From positions 124,001 to 188,000 of the forward strand of contig NW_020194589.1 in assembly GCF_002865645.1 (NCBI RefSeq): a stretch of 64,000 nt of DNA. The letters are read 5' to 3'. The notes beneath the pieces were generated by a model. That model was given only the letters and a program-made list of their open reading frames with translations, did no database searches and was not told the origin of the DNA. Both the position numbers and the translations under genes were made by a program. Positions 26,185 through 36,438 of this stretch are shown here, piece after piece. This stretch comes from Hyaloscypha bicolor E. Its lineage: Eukaryota > Ascomycota > Leotiomycetes > Helotiales > Hyaloscyphaceae. Within the stretch, counting starts at the first letter, position 1; each line of letters begins with the position of its first letter.

Positions 26185-27024
26185 ATGTATTCCAACATGT
26201 CCATCTTCTCTAGAGCAACCATCCTGGCTCTCTTTGCTACACAATTTAGCATACCCTCATTTGGCCACCCAGTCTTGGAGCAACGCACCCCTCCCATCGT
26301 CATGGGGTCAGCCATAACCTTCGGCGCGATCGCCGCTACGACTCTCACCTCCACCGGTGCAACAGTGTAGGTCCATTTCCCTTCTCAACTCTCTCTCTCT
26401 CTCCTTTGCCTTTACTCCAGAGAATTTTACAATGTACCAACATTAAACTTACTAAATGATTTCAGGATTACAGGAGACTGTGGCACCTGTCCCGGCACAG
26501 GAATCACCGGATTCGGCGCCGGGGCCGGAGTATGCACTGGCAGCATTGACGCTGGCAACACCGCCGCTTGCAACGCGGAGGCCGACTGCCTCACGGCCTA
26601 CAACGATGCCGCAGCGAAGGCCCACACCAATACTCTCGCTGCCACCGACCTCGGCGGCCTAACCTTAGACCCAGGAGTCTACATCTTCCCAACTTCCAAC
26701 GCCGCTCTCTCCACCACACTAACGCTCAACGGGACATCCAACGCCAACGGCCAATTCATCTTCCAGATCGCGACCACGTTCTCGGCCTCCGCTACCACAT
26801 CGGAAGTCGTGTTAGTTGGCGGCGCCCAGGCCTGCAATGTCTACTTTATTGTTGGCTCTTCTGCTACTATTGGTGCGGGGAGCCAGATGCAGGGGAATAT
26901 TCTGGCGTATACGAGTATTGCTATCAATTCTGCGGCGAGCAATAAAGGGACGTTTTGTGCGCTTAATGGAGCTATTACTTTGATTGATAATGCGCTTACT
27001 GCGCAGGCTACTTGTTCTACTTGA
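26185..27024 (+). CDS. Secreted ice-binding (antifreeze) protein, DUF3494 family
   Basis: Two exons, 26185-26366 and 26466-27024, separated by a 99-nt intron (GTAGGT...TTTCAG), encode 246 aa. The splice joins a TSTGATV half to an ITGDCGTCPGTGITGF half, restoring the family's N-terminal motif. After a signal peptide (about residues 1-30) the rest is one DUF3494 domain: repeated small-residue and Thr/Ala-rich strands and a conserved GQFIFQIATT segment. The C-terminal part contains VVLVGGAQACNVYF and GAGSQMQGNILAYTSI. Such domains fold as a beta-solenoid that adsorbs to ice. The extra cysteines (DCGTC, VCTG, AACNAEADC) are not usual in the family and may form disulfides. The family is well known for horizontal spread among cold-adapted microbes. 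Confidence 0.9.
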
Positions 27025-27721
27025 ACACGTTGCTCTGCGAAGCGTGGGTTGAAACGGGTGTGGGACAGGAAAATGCTTGGACTGAATACTTTTCTTTCTG
27101 TTGGTTGATGAGTGCTGGAGCTTTTAGAGCCATAATGGATGCTGGTGGTAGGATATGACTATTCCATGCTTAAGGGTTAAGAGTCCCTTTACCTCGTTGC
27201 AGTGGCTTGATATAAAGTTTCATACCTAAAAGTAGCGGGTTCTCAATAGCCAGATAAATACCAAAGGTTTCGAGGGCAATCTGCTCGTCCAAATGAGGAG
27301 TTGATTGACAATATCTGAACTTTAACAAATAAAAATTTGAGCGCTGAAGCAGGTTGTGTGGTGGTAGCCCAGCCTTCCCATCGTTGCATCTAAGCGGGGT
27401 TTCAGGGGCTCAGGAGTAAAATTTGCAACGACAGTTCGTCAGCTTATCGACACTTCATTGACTGGCCGTATTTGTTCCTGTTTCGCTGGTACTACAGTGA
27501 TGCAATGTCTATGGCCACAGAAGATCTAATTCTTCTAGACTTCAAACCAGCCCCGTATGTAAAAGAGCCATATTTTCGTATCTGCCGTAATACATGGAAC
27601 GACTGCTTGTTACTCCTCTATTCCTAGCAACCGCAATCCCTAAAATTTCCGATGCCATCTAGCCCCTTTATCGCCCTTGCGAACTCTCTATTCGAGAGAC
27701 AACCTCGTCCTAACTGACATC
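27025..27721. other. Convergent intergenic region, no gene
   Basis: Lies between the 3' ends of the ice-binding gene and the minus-strand PLP enzyme. It presumably holds both 3' UTRs; no further frame or structure is supported. Confidence 0.6.
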
Positions 27722-29287
27722 TCAGCAACGGTCCCGAGGTGGGAGGCCTGCAGGAGTGGTCACGCGGTCTCGGTAGGTCTTTATAGCAAAAGCAAAGAAA
27801 CGGTCCACATCTTCAGCAGTCGATACGAGACCAAATGATACGCGAATAGCACCACCAGACGGGAGGCCCATGAGGTGTATTATTTCGTCGAGGGAAGCTG
27901 TCTTCGAGTGACGCAGTTGGCGTAAGTTGGAGACATGCAGGTCCAACGCATTCTCGGCCACTCCGGGGTTGCAGAAACAACCGGTGCGCAGTGATATTCT
28001 CGCCGCAGCTGACTCTGCAGCTACGAGTCGTTCATCAACCACTTCGCCTACTGCATCAAGGAAGTTGAAGGCTATCGTGCCTCCCCGTGACTTTGTGTCT
28101 TTAGGACCATAGATCCTAACTATCGGGGTGCCATTACTATGCTCTAAACGTCCTAGACGGTCTAGAAACCAGCCTGTCAGACACCGTACCCGTGTGGCAA
28201 TGACATGCATGCCAATCCTCGCCAGCCAGTCTAGCCCAAAGGCAACGTCAGGAATAGAGAGGAAGTTGAGAGTACCATCCTCGAAAGCGCTCTCGTCGGA
28301 GGCCATCTCGTGCCACTGGACCCCTACAGCGACAGCTTTGATTGTGCCTCCAGAGAACCACGGACGAGACATGCGCGCCAGCGCAGAGCGCTTGGCGATC
28401 AAGCAGCCCACTCCAGTCGGATAACCAAACAGTTTGTACCAGCTCACGATGAGAAACTCTGGCTGCACAATGGACAGGTCCAGATTCCCAGTTGGCAGGT
28501 AAGCTGCCGCGTCCAGCAGTACATCGTAGCCTTGCTTCTGCGCCAGTCTAACCCATGACAAGGGATGCCGCACCCCAGAGAAATTGCTCTGTGCTGGATA
28601 CGCAAAGAGGCCCCGTCGACCAGCCGTCCCTGATCCGAACAGTGTGGCCCAAGGACTTCGACGACGGAGCGCTCTCTTGAGAACAGCCGCATCAATTCGC
28701 AACTCAGGGGGCTGGGTAGGAACATAGACAGCCCGAGTGTGGGAACGGCGGGCAAATTCTCTCAGCCCGTTGACAGAGTTGTGGTTGTCGGTCGAGAGAA
28801 TTAGTCTGGTTCCTCTGCTGAAGGGGTAAGCCTCGCCCACCAACCTCGCAGCACTAGTCGCGTTGGGAGTGAAGATTACCGCGTATTCGTCTGGTGATGC
28901 TCGCAGGTACGCCAGGATCTTCGCTCTCGCCTGCTCGATGAGATGGGTCGTCGCCTCGCTGGTGGGATTGGCCGAGTGTGGGTTGCCACATAAAGTGCTC
29001 GCCAATCGCTCATCGTGCGCGCTGCGCTGCGCGTAAGCAGCCAGCCCAGATCCTGTGTAATCCAGATATACGTGGTCCTGTTTATCGAGATAGGAATATT
29101 CCGTCGCACGCAGTTCATCTAGCCGGGAAGTTGTTCTATACTCCGGATAGGCGTCCGTCACTGTGCTCATTGCACCATGCACAGCTTGTAACGCATCAAA
29201 ACCAAGACATTTTTCCGCCGGAGCAAGAGTCACATCCGAAGTGGAAGATTCTGGAGTTGTGATTTGAACCATCTCAGCGAGTGCCAT
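27722..29287 (-). CDS. NifS-like PLP enzyme (molybdenum-cofactor-sulfurase N-terminal type), no MOSC domain
   Basis: Single-exon gene of 521 aa, class V aminotransferase fold. Visible landmarks: VYLDYTGSGL (about 73-82), NPHS (102-105), DNHNSV (167-172), the cofactor Asp in DVLLDAAAYLPT (about 259), the Schiff-base lysine in SWYKLFGYPTG (K285) and the cysteine motif RTGCFCNPG (434-442). These match the N-terminal domain of eukaryotic MOCO sulfurases, which move sulfur from cysteine to the molybdenum cofactor. Full-length MOCO sulfurases run to about 800 residues with a C-terminal MOSC domain, which is missing here. The frame ends naturally, so this is a stand-alone paralog. Its substrate is unknown; desulfurase, lyase and epimerase activities all occur in this fold. 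Confidence 0.88.
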   Translation of the reverse strand: MALAEMVQITTPESSTSDVTLAPAEKCLGFDALQAVHGAMSTVTDAYPEYRTTSRLDELRATEYSYLDKQDHVYLDYTGSGLAAYAQRSAHDERLASTLCGNPHSANPTSEATTHLIEQARAKILAYLRASPDEYAVIFTPNATSAARLVGEAYPFSRGTRLILSTDNHNSVNGLREFARRSHTRAVYVPTQPPELRIDAAVLKRALRRRSPWATLFGSGTAGRRGLFAYPAQSNFSGVRHPLSWVRLAQKQGYDVLLDAAAYLPTGNLDLSIVQPEFLIVSWYKLFGYPTGVGCLIAKRSALARMSRPWFSGGTIKAVAVGVQWHEMASDESAFEDGTLNFLSIPDVAFGLDWLARIGMHVIATRVRCLTGWFLDRLGRLEHSNGTPIVRIYGPKDTKSRGGTIAFNFLDAVGEVVDERLVAAESAAARISLRTGCFCNPGVAENALDLHVSNLRQLRHSKTASLDEIIHLMGLPSGGAIRVSFGLVSTAEDVDRFFAFAIKTYRDRVTTPAGLPPRDRC

Positions 29288-30227
29288 TGAAAGGTCGTTG
29301 GATGGGATGGGTTTTCGTGAGAAATAGGCTAGTCTTTAAAATATAATATGAATGCAAAGAGAAGCAAATGAAAGAATCCATTGAATCCAGTGCGGTTTTC
29401 TGAGTGCTTATATTTTCATTAGCTACGTAGCGTAGCTAGTGCTTCCCTCTGGCTGCACCAACGGACAACTAAGAAGCACGCTGATCCTTAATCACCCATC
29501 TTGGAAATTAATGCAACCTCACATAGCAGAAGGATACTATTCAGCGCGATGTGAATAATTGCAGCACTATTTCTGTCTGCTGACATTGGGTGCTGCGCAG
29601 CCGCTGCTGCATGTCCTACCGCACCTTGACTATGCCGTCCAGCCCGCCGACGTCGCTTAGCCCAGTCGCAACGCTTCAAAATCTCAAAGCATTGAAATTA
29701 TTTTTATGTTAAAACCATTTTCAATAACCTTAAATTGAATTATCAAATAGTCAGCTCCATTTAGTTATGAGTACCTAAGCTAAAAATAAAAGGGTTGGCC
29801 ATTGAAATGTTGTAGGTGTGCTAAGTGAGGTGGGGTCCTGAGAACTGGATGGGGATAGCTCCTCGTTTCTATTCGCCATTGACCTCGGAAAGAAAGCAAG
29901 AAATCGAAGCATTGCAGCATGTTTAGCATTTTTAGCATTTAGGGCCCCCATTCGTCGTGCAGTTCAGCTGGACGGTTGCAGATCGTATCCCTCTTCGCTG
30001 CCATTTGGGCTGACGTTTTGCTGCACGTCTGACTGTGCCTCGCCGCGTTTGGAAGCAGATCAAATAATCGTGCGCCTGACAGCCACACCAAAATGACCCC
30101 TGGTAACCTTATTTTAGTAAAAACGAGCGATGCGGCCAAAACCGAGCGATACAATCACTTTTCCCCCTTCATACAAAAGAGTATTAAGCAGCACTTCGCC
30201 CAACGCCCAGTACAGTAATCATTAATC
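29288..30227. other. Divergent intergenic region
   Basis: Lies between the 5' ends of the PLP enzyme (minus) and the ABC transporter (plus) and must contain both promoters. No unambiguous TATA box or known operator was recognised. A small palindromic run (ctacgtagcgtag near 29,423) is present. Confidence 0.5.
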
Positions 30228-32274
30228 ATGGAGTCGCCCCAAAAGCACGATTTGCCACCGATTATCGACGTGGACATTGAGCGGAGTGCCCATGACACCT
30301 CGTATCTCAACAACAGCGTTGTCCAAAACCTCGCGTGGAGCGATGTCACGGTCACAGTCCCAGATAGGGAAACCAAGTTGCCTAAGGAGATTCTCAGTGG
30401 TGTGAACGGAATCGTTGCCGCAGGTAGGCGTCATACTTTTTAATTCCGTATCCAAACAGAAAATTCCATCCCCCCCCTCTCCTGGAAAACACGAAAACTA
30501 AAAAAACAGACTACAATCCATGTGGTCAATATTTCGCATGGAACATGTCTACACGAACTAACAATTTGTAGGAGAAATGATGGCTATCATGGGACCCTCG
30601 GGTTGCGGCAAAACAACACTTCTTAATGTTCTTGCGCAGTGAAAGGCATCTACGAAAGCAGAAGTCTCGTCTGTCGTCTTAATCAACGGCAAAATCTCAA
30701 CCGACTTGACCTTCCGAAGAATGTCCTCGTACGTTGAAAGCGACGATGCGTTGATTGGATCTCTCACGGCGAAAGAGACTCTGTACTTCGCGGCTCAACT
30801 CTCCTTGTCTGGATCCGTTGTGGCTAATGAGCGAATCCGAAGAATCAATGAGCTCTTACAAGCCTTCGGATTGACCAACCAAGCAAACACTCTTATTGGC
30901 ACGCTGCTCAAAAAAGGCATCTCTACTGGTCAAAGGCGGCGATTAAGTATTGCTGCTCAATTGATTTCAGCGCCCAAAATCCTATTCCTGGACGAACCCA
31001 CTTCAGGACTCGACTCGGTTGCAAGCTTCAAAGTTATGTCCTATATGAGACAAGTGGCCCAAGCAAATAATCTCATTGTTATCGCTTCTATCCATCAGCC
31101 ATCGACTGCGACGTTTGAGCTCTTTGACAGGCTACTCCTTCTTTCCGCCGGAAAAGTGTGCTTCTCCGGCCTGGTCTCCCAGACCAAGCCGTATTTCGAC
31201 AGCATTGGCTTTCCCATGCCGTCACAAATCAACCCAGCCGAGTTCGTGCTCGACCTCACTAATGTGGATTTTGATAGCAACGTAGAGGGTTGTCAGGAAA
31301 GAATCACCCAAATTCAAAACTCCTGGGCATTATCTCCGGTTGCGTTAGCTCAAGAGGCTAAGATCAGAAACGTCGACCTAGGAGGGGAGAAATTCGCCGA
31401 TAGCGACAACGAAACGTTCGGTAAAAGAATACTGGTGACTATTTGGATATTGCTCCATCGGTCCTGGATCAAGAGCTACCGGGACGCTGTGGTGTACGGG
31501 ATGCGCTTCGCAATGTATCTTGGCCTTGCCATCATGATAGGCACTGTTTGGTTCCGCCTCCCACCAATAGAATCCAGTATCCAGCCATTTGCAAATTGCA
31601 TTCTGTTTGGATCATCCTTCATGTCGTTTATGGCAGTCGTCTACGTGCCAGCCTTTCTCGAGGACCGCGCAGTGTATATCAAGGATCGCGCAAATGGTCT
31701 TTACGGAAGCACGGCATTCATCATCTCAAACTTTCTCATCGGACTGCCTTATCTCCTTATTATCGCATTCGCGCCGTCTACATTCGTCTACTGGATAACG
31801 AACTTCCGTCCCACAGGCACCGCATTCATGACTTGGGTTATGTGGATGTATCTTAACCTAATCGCAGCCGAGAGTTTAGTTGTGCTCATGTCCGCTCTGT
31901 TTCCGCATTTCGTTGCTGCGCTCGCACTTACTGCGTTCGCCAATGGGCTTTGGATGAGTTGCAACGGCTTCATGGTTACGCCGCCTCGGCTCAACCCTTT
32001 TTATCGTTACGTTTTCTTTTACATCGATTACCAAGCCTACGTTTTCAAAGGCTTGGTTGTCAACGAGTTCGGATCTAGAGTATATGCCTGTGGAGAGAGC
32101 TGTCATTGCATGTTTGAGACGCGGCTGAAAGACGAATGCTTGATTGATGGTGTTGGAGTATTGGAAAACTATGGGTTTCACACTGGTGGAGTGGGTCAAT
32201 CAGTTGGTATTGTGATCGCTATTGTGTCCGTCTTAAGACTTATGGGATGGGCGGCAATGCAGTGGAGGAAATAA
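30228..32274 (+). pseudogene. ABCG (White-type) half-transporter interrupted by one in-frame TGA
   Basis: Exon 1 is 30228-30423 and exon 2 is 30572-32274, with a 148-nt intron (GTAGGC...CTAAC...TTGTAG). Together they make 633 codons, the normal size of a half-transporter. Domain order is ABC then membrane part, as in ABCG proteins. Visible motifs are Walker A GPSGCGKT (73-80), signature ISTGQRRRLSIA, Walker B ILFLDEPTSGLD, switch SIHQPS, and about six hydrophobic segments from about residue 410. The only defect is TGA at 30640-30642 (codon 89, sequence LAQ*KAST). Arg is usual there, so a CGA-to-TGA change is likely. The rest is open, so the break is recent, or a sequencing error, or the gene varies between strains. 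The natural substrate cannot be inferred. Confidence 0.88.
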
Positions 32275-33110
32275 ATACCTCGACTATTAATCAAAGACGA
32301 AGAAACAATTAATACGGATAAAGGTCATATTTCCTCAAAAACTTCCCTAACTTATTACCCTTACGCTTGCTTACCTTAGATCACCTTTCAAAAAAGAAAC
32401 AAGTTTCCCTTATATTAGGATCAACGCATGATATTAAGCCGTTATGACTCCTAACTTAAACGAGTTTTTTCTTTTTCTTCAAGTGTCCCTAGTTTGGGAT
32501 CCCTAGGAGCTGGCTCGATTTCCATGGACATAGTGCTATAGAGATGACAATATTCGCAATATAGAATAAAATCAGAGTAAAGAATGATTCGTAACCGAAA
32601 GCGAGAGCAGAAACGTGACTGACCTTTAAGCACGGCGGAGCTGTTTCATGGCTATCAAGCGAAGTCTGACTCATGCCAACCTCCACCCAACTACTAAACC
32701 TCATGGCGTCCCCCTTGGACACCGAATTACCACACCATGGACCCAGCCCGCAAGTATCCAGAACCAGCCATGGCATTCGCCAAAACATCCCTTTCTTGCC
32801 GGACCGTGTTCGAAGACGTATCGGATTTCGACAGGCATCAACAGGGGAAGGTCTCACAATCACCACCACTAAGGCCGCTTTTATCTATCCAAGAGGGCTG
32901 CCTCATGCTGTACCATGCTTGAAGAGATGACGGATACTAATGAGGAGGATAACCATCAATTTAAACTCAAAATAGTAGTGATTGTAGAAGATCTATCAGT
33001 TCTAGTTGGGCATGATCGAATGTTATAAATCACCTTGAGGCTTTACACGAAGACAATTCCGATCCGAGGAGTTGGCCCGTTTATACGTTTCAAGTTTCTG
33101 CTTTAGCATA
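32275..33110. other. Intergenic, no supported gene
   Basis: Short overlapping frames exist on both strands at 32.45-32.93 kb (up to 126 codons on the minus strand), but none shows a motif, signal peptide or preferred strand. Left uncalled. Confidence 0.5.
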
Positions 33111-33730
33111 CAGCAGGTTCTTAGGTAGTAAAAGATCAAAATGTCAGAACACGAAAACCGTGAAATGCGAAATTGCGAAAGTACTTAAATTGGGCGCGTA
33201 ACTATGCCTGAAATTAAGTACTTTCGTTATTTTTTCCCTCGATATTTCTCTATATTCAAAAATACCCCTAATTTATTTAAAAATAGTTTGCGAAAGGTTT
33301 CCTTTTAATGAAAAAGAAAGTAAAAAAGAAATAGGAATTGATTTTTTTTTTTTAAAAAAAAAACATTATGCTTTTAATTAACTAGCTTAAACTTTTATAA
33401 TTCTTAATAAATAAGATTTAAATGAACTTACTTTATTTGCGCGAGCTAGTAAATAAAACGTAAGTTACTAAAGTAACTAAATAAATAAAAATTTCTTTAC
33501 TTTTTATACTTTTTCTTTTTTTTCTTTTTTAAATTAAAAACTAATTATTTAATTAGAGAAGAAAAAGCTTTTTTTTATTAAAAATCTTCTTATAAAATTA
33601 CTTAGCTTTCACGTGAGTTAATATTTAATATATATATAATTGTATATAAAATTGAGATACTTGTATAATTTCGCATTTTATAATTTTTTTGTTTTGCAAT
33701 TCTAATTCTTTATTACCTAAGAACCTGTTA
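33111..33730. mobile_element. 620-bp Tc1/mariner-type MITE
   Basis: The ends are imperfect inverted repeats of roughly 65 bases. The left begins cagcaggttcttaggta and the right, reverse-complemented, begins taacaggttcttaggtaa; both later contain aaatgcgaaatt. TA flanks both sides (33109-33110 and 33731-33732). The mismatches at the tips are C/T and G/A, as after RIP. There is no coding capacity; the interior is AT-rich. A second stem (aagtacttaaatt ... aattaagtactt, near 33,178-33,224) lies just inside the left repeat. The repeat sequence differs from the element in the WSC intron, so this is another family. Confidence 0.75.
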
Positions 33731-35681
33731 TAAGAATAAAGCTATATTGCCTTGAAATGCCCAAATATAAAAGCTGGGCCGAACTTTTGCTTGTATAAGA
33801 GCTGCATTAAAATTTGAGGTTTAAATAAAGGGGAATTAAAGCGTGGTTTATTAGCTATTTCCTTTTATGAAAAATATTCAAAATTGTAATGACTTATATT
33901 TTCGTTCTATTTAAATCCATCTTTTAGTCTTTACTCATGTCTGATCCTGACTCGTATTTGAGATTTTTCTTTCTCATGGCTTCTATATTATTGTCTAGAG
34001 ATTGAGGGGCCTAGCTCTTCATTGATGTCTATTCCTTCTTCGGAATCAAAAGCAGCATGTTGCTTCCGTTGGCCATCGCAACTTTTAAACTCATTTATGG
34101 GTCAGAATATTGAAGTCAGTATCGTATACCCTTATCTGTTCCCTCTTCCTCATGTACTTTACCGCTATTTGCTTGACCTCAGATGGTTCAGAGGAATAAA
34201 CGTGGGGACTTTGAGCGGTCCTCCATGTTGGAACTGAGTGTACGCTGGTACACTGTAGTTTATATACCAGATGTATATATAGAGTGCTTACCCCGCGTAA
34301 GCTGAAAAATCAAGTCGTCAACCTCCAAAACATTACAACACTCCAAACACCTCGCTTCTAAGCCTTGAACGTGATCCAGACGGAGCCGGGCGTCGCCATC
34401 GGAGTTGGTCCTGTAGAAGTGGGCTAGCAGAGATGAAAAATGGAAAATATAACCCTACCTGCCACCCCCTGGGTCTTGGTTCGCTTTCTAATGCAGGGCC
34501 TCACTCTGACTCAAATGTCTTCTCTTAATCTCACCTTGTTCTCGTCCCCCTTGTAGCTGCTCTGTCTTTCCCACCTATCTAGGTTCTGCTTCTCTCTCGC
34601 CGAAATTTCCTGCTCTCTGAGCTGCTGTGAAACCTTTCTTGCAACTTCTCTCACTCTAGCCGCTCCTGTTCATGCTTCTCATGCTCCAGTCTCTCTTGCT
34701 CTAACGTCTCCTATCGCTCGCTAGTTGAGTCTGTTGGTGCAACTCGAGGCCTGCGTTAGACAAGCATGCGGGTGAGGTGACAAATACTATGCAGTCTGCT
34801 ACATAACACGTTACGCCCTTGAAAAGAATGTCCCCAAGAGAGGAGAGCCGGGTCGACCTGTGAATGCAAAGAAACACAAGCCAAGGCATGAAGGCTGAAG
34901 CGCCAGAAGGGCCGACGACATGCGACGAGAGTTGGGAGATGTATCTCGTAACGCGAAACGAGAAAAGAAGGATAACTCGCAAAGCTCTACTTTAAAGCCA
35001 TGCAACTGGTAATGTAGATGAGTCACGTGAAGGGCAACTATTATCTCTTTTCAAGTTTTTGTCCCCTGCAAGATGCGGAGATAACGCTTTCCCCTCCCCC
35101 ACCATTTGACGTACTGTTGGTTAGTACTTCAAAAGAAATCTTAACATACTCCACGGTCGGTTGGAATAATCATTTATCCTAGCCACCCAACACGCCGAAT
35201 TCAGTCGCAGCAGGCACGTCCCGAGGAAGCAGTTCCATTTAGAGTCATCTGATACCCGGATAATACCTCAAGCTTGATTAACAGGATTTCTCCGATTATT
35301 AAAGATCTGTCTCTAACACCAGACGCAATTGGCCAATAAAGTGTAGCATTGAAGCGTATTGGTAATATATAAACTTTAACCTTAATAGATTAAAACGCTG
35401 GAGACATCGGCCACGCTGGTTCCGAGCCTATCAATATCAACGTTATCGTACGTGAAAGTGCTAGTTTCCAAGCTTTCGTTGCTGTATATGCAGCAAACTC
35501 CACTTTTGTTGCTATTTAAAGCTCAATTTTAACCATGCAATCTTAATATTAACGGCAACTCGCACTACGCAACCTAAACTAAACGTCATCCGCGACCTTC
35601 ACCATCACGGTGAGGCCAGCATTGCAAGTCAAACAAGTCAACCAGCGTGAGAACACGCTCTCAGATCTAACTTTTCAAAAC
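33731..35681. other. Intergenic, no supported gene
   Basis: About 1.9 kb of mixed composition between the MITE and the small secreted gene. Open frames up to 93 codons occur on both strands (for example 34701-34982 minus), but none has a recognisable feature. A tatttaaa motif at 35513-35520 may serve the gene downstream. Confidence 0.45.
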
Positions 35682-35891
35682 ATGCGGTTCAACACCCTCA
35701 TCTTCTGCCTGGTGGTTGTCGCACCGGGCGTTATTGCCTCAACGCCATCTCCGATCCAGATTCCCGAAGTTTGTTACCCCGACCCTCAGGATAATATCAA
35801 ACAGAGCTGCGCGGATTGCGAAAACCGAGTCATGGCCGGCGAGTCGTGTCTGTGCACGCTTAAGATATGCGAAGGATGCGGACTTTGCTAG
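35682..35891 (+). CDS. Small secreted cysteine-rich protein (effector-like)
   Basis: 69 aa. The start at 35682 is chosen because it opens directly on a signal peptide (MRFNTLIFCLVVVAPGVIAS). An upstream in-frame ATG at 35610 would bury the signal and is less likely. The mature part of about 50 residues has eight cysteines, including CADC, CLC and a C-terminal ICEGCGLC, enough for four disulfides. Small secreted Cys-rich proteins of this type act as effectors, antimicrobial peptides or surface proteins in fungi, but sequence alone does not decide. No family is recognised. A tatttaaa element lies about 165 bases upstream. The gene has no intron and stands alone. Confidence 0.65.
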   Translation: MRFNTLIFCLVVVAPGVIASTPSPIQIPEVCYPDPQDNIKQSCADCENRVMAGESCLCTLKICEGCGLC

Positions 35892-36438
35892 AAGGCATGA
35901 AGCCCGCCTGGAATCTCCAGTCTTGGGACTCATTAGACTTTCAGTGGAATTTGATACCTTGTGGAAAAAGATGTTTAGGGTGTTTATACTAGGAGGTCTC
36001 TGGAGGGGAGACCTGGGGCTTGCATGGGATGGAGTACCGATTGAAGTGGGGTTCCTTGGGTAGGAAGTTCAACAATTTGTTCCATTCGCTTCGTAAATTG
36101 GAATTGGAAGAGCGCTGGGTCTCGCTTTGCGATCTCGTTCACCACAAGGTGATCAGGAGGCAGGGTTTTCTGAATTGCACAATAGCATGAATAGCGTTGC
36201 AACTTCACACAATCTCGAGGACCAACAGTTTTTGAGGAATGCGAACAGAGGACAAAAATATGAGTTTGACCTTTGCGCCGAAGCATCCGGTATCCACACA
36301 AATAACACAATATTCCATAGTAAGGCCATCACAAGCTCTACATAAACCCAACGCACCGTACCACCCCATTCCGTAGAGCCGCTCGGAATACAAGTTTCTC
36401 ACTGGGCGTCATGATCTCTATTCGGGGCAGAGGGTTTC
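35892..36438. other. Intergenic, no supported gene
   Basis: Convergent space between the small secreted gene and the minus-strand gene that ends at 36439. Short frames on both strands overlap each other and show no motif. Confidence 0.5.

Noticed and set aside
32451..32930. Overlapping frames on both strands between the ABC gene and the MITE
   Set aside because: No strand preference, no motif, no convincing start or splice sites; not enough to call a gene.
35610..35681. Upstream start for the small secreted protein
   Set aside because: It would place a polar 24-residue extension before the signal peptide; the ATG at 35682 is the natural start.
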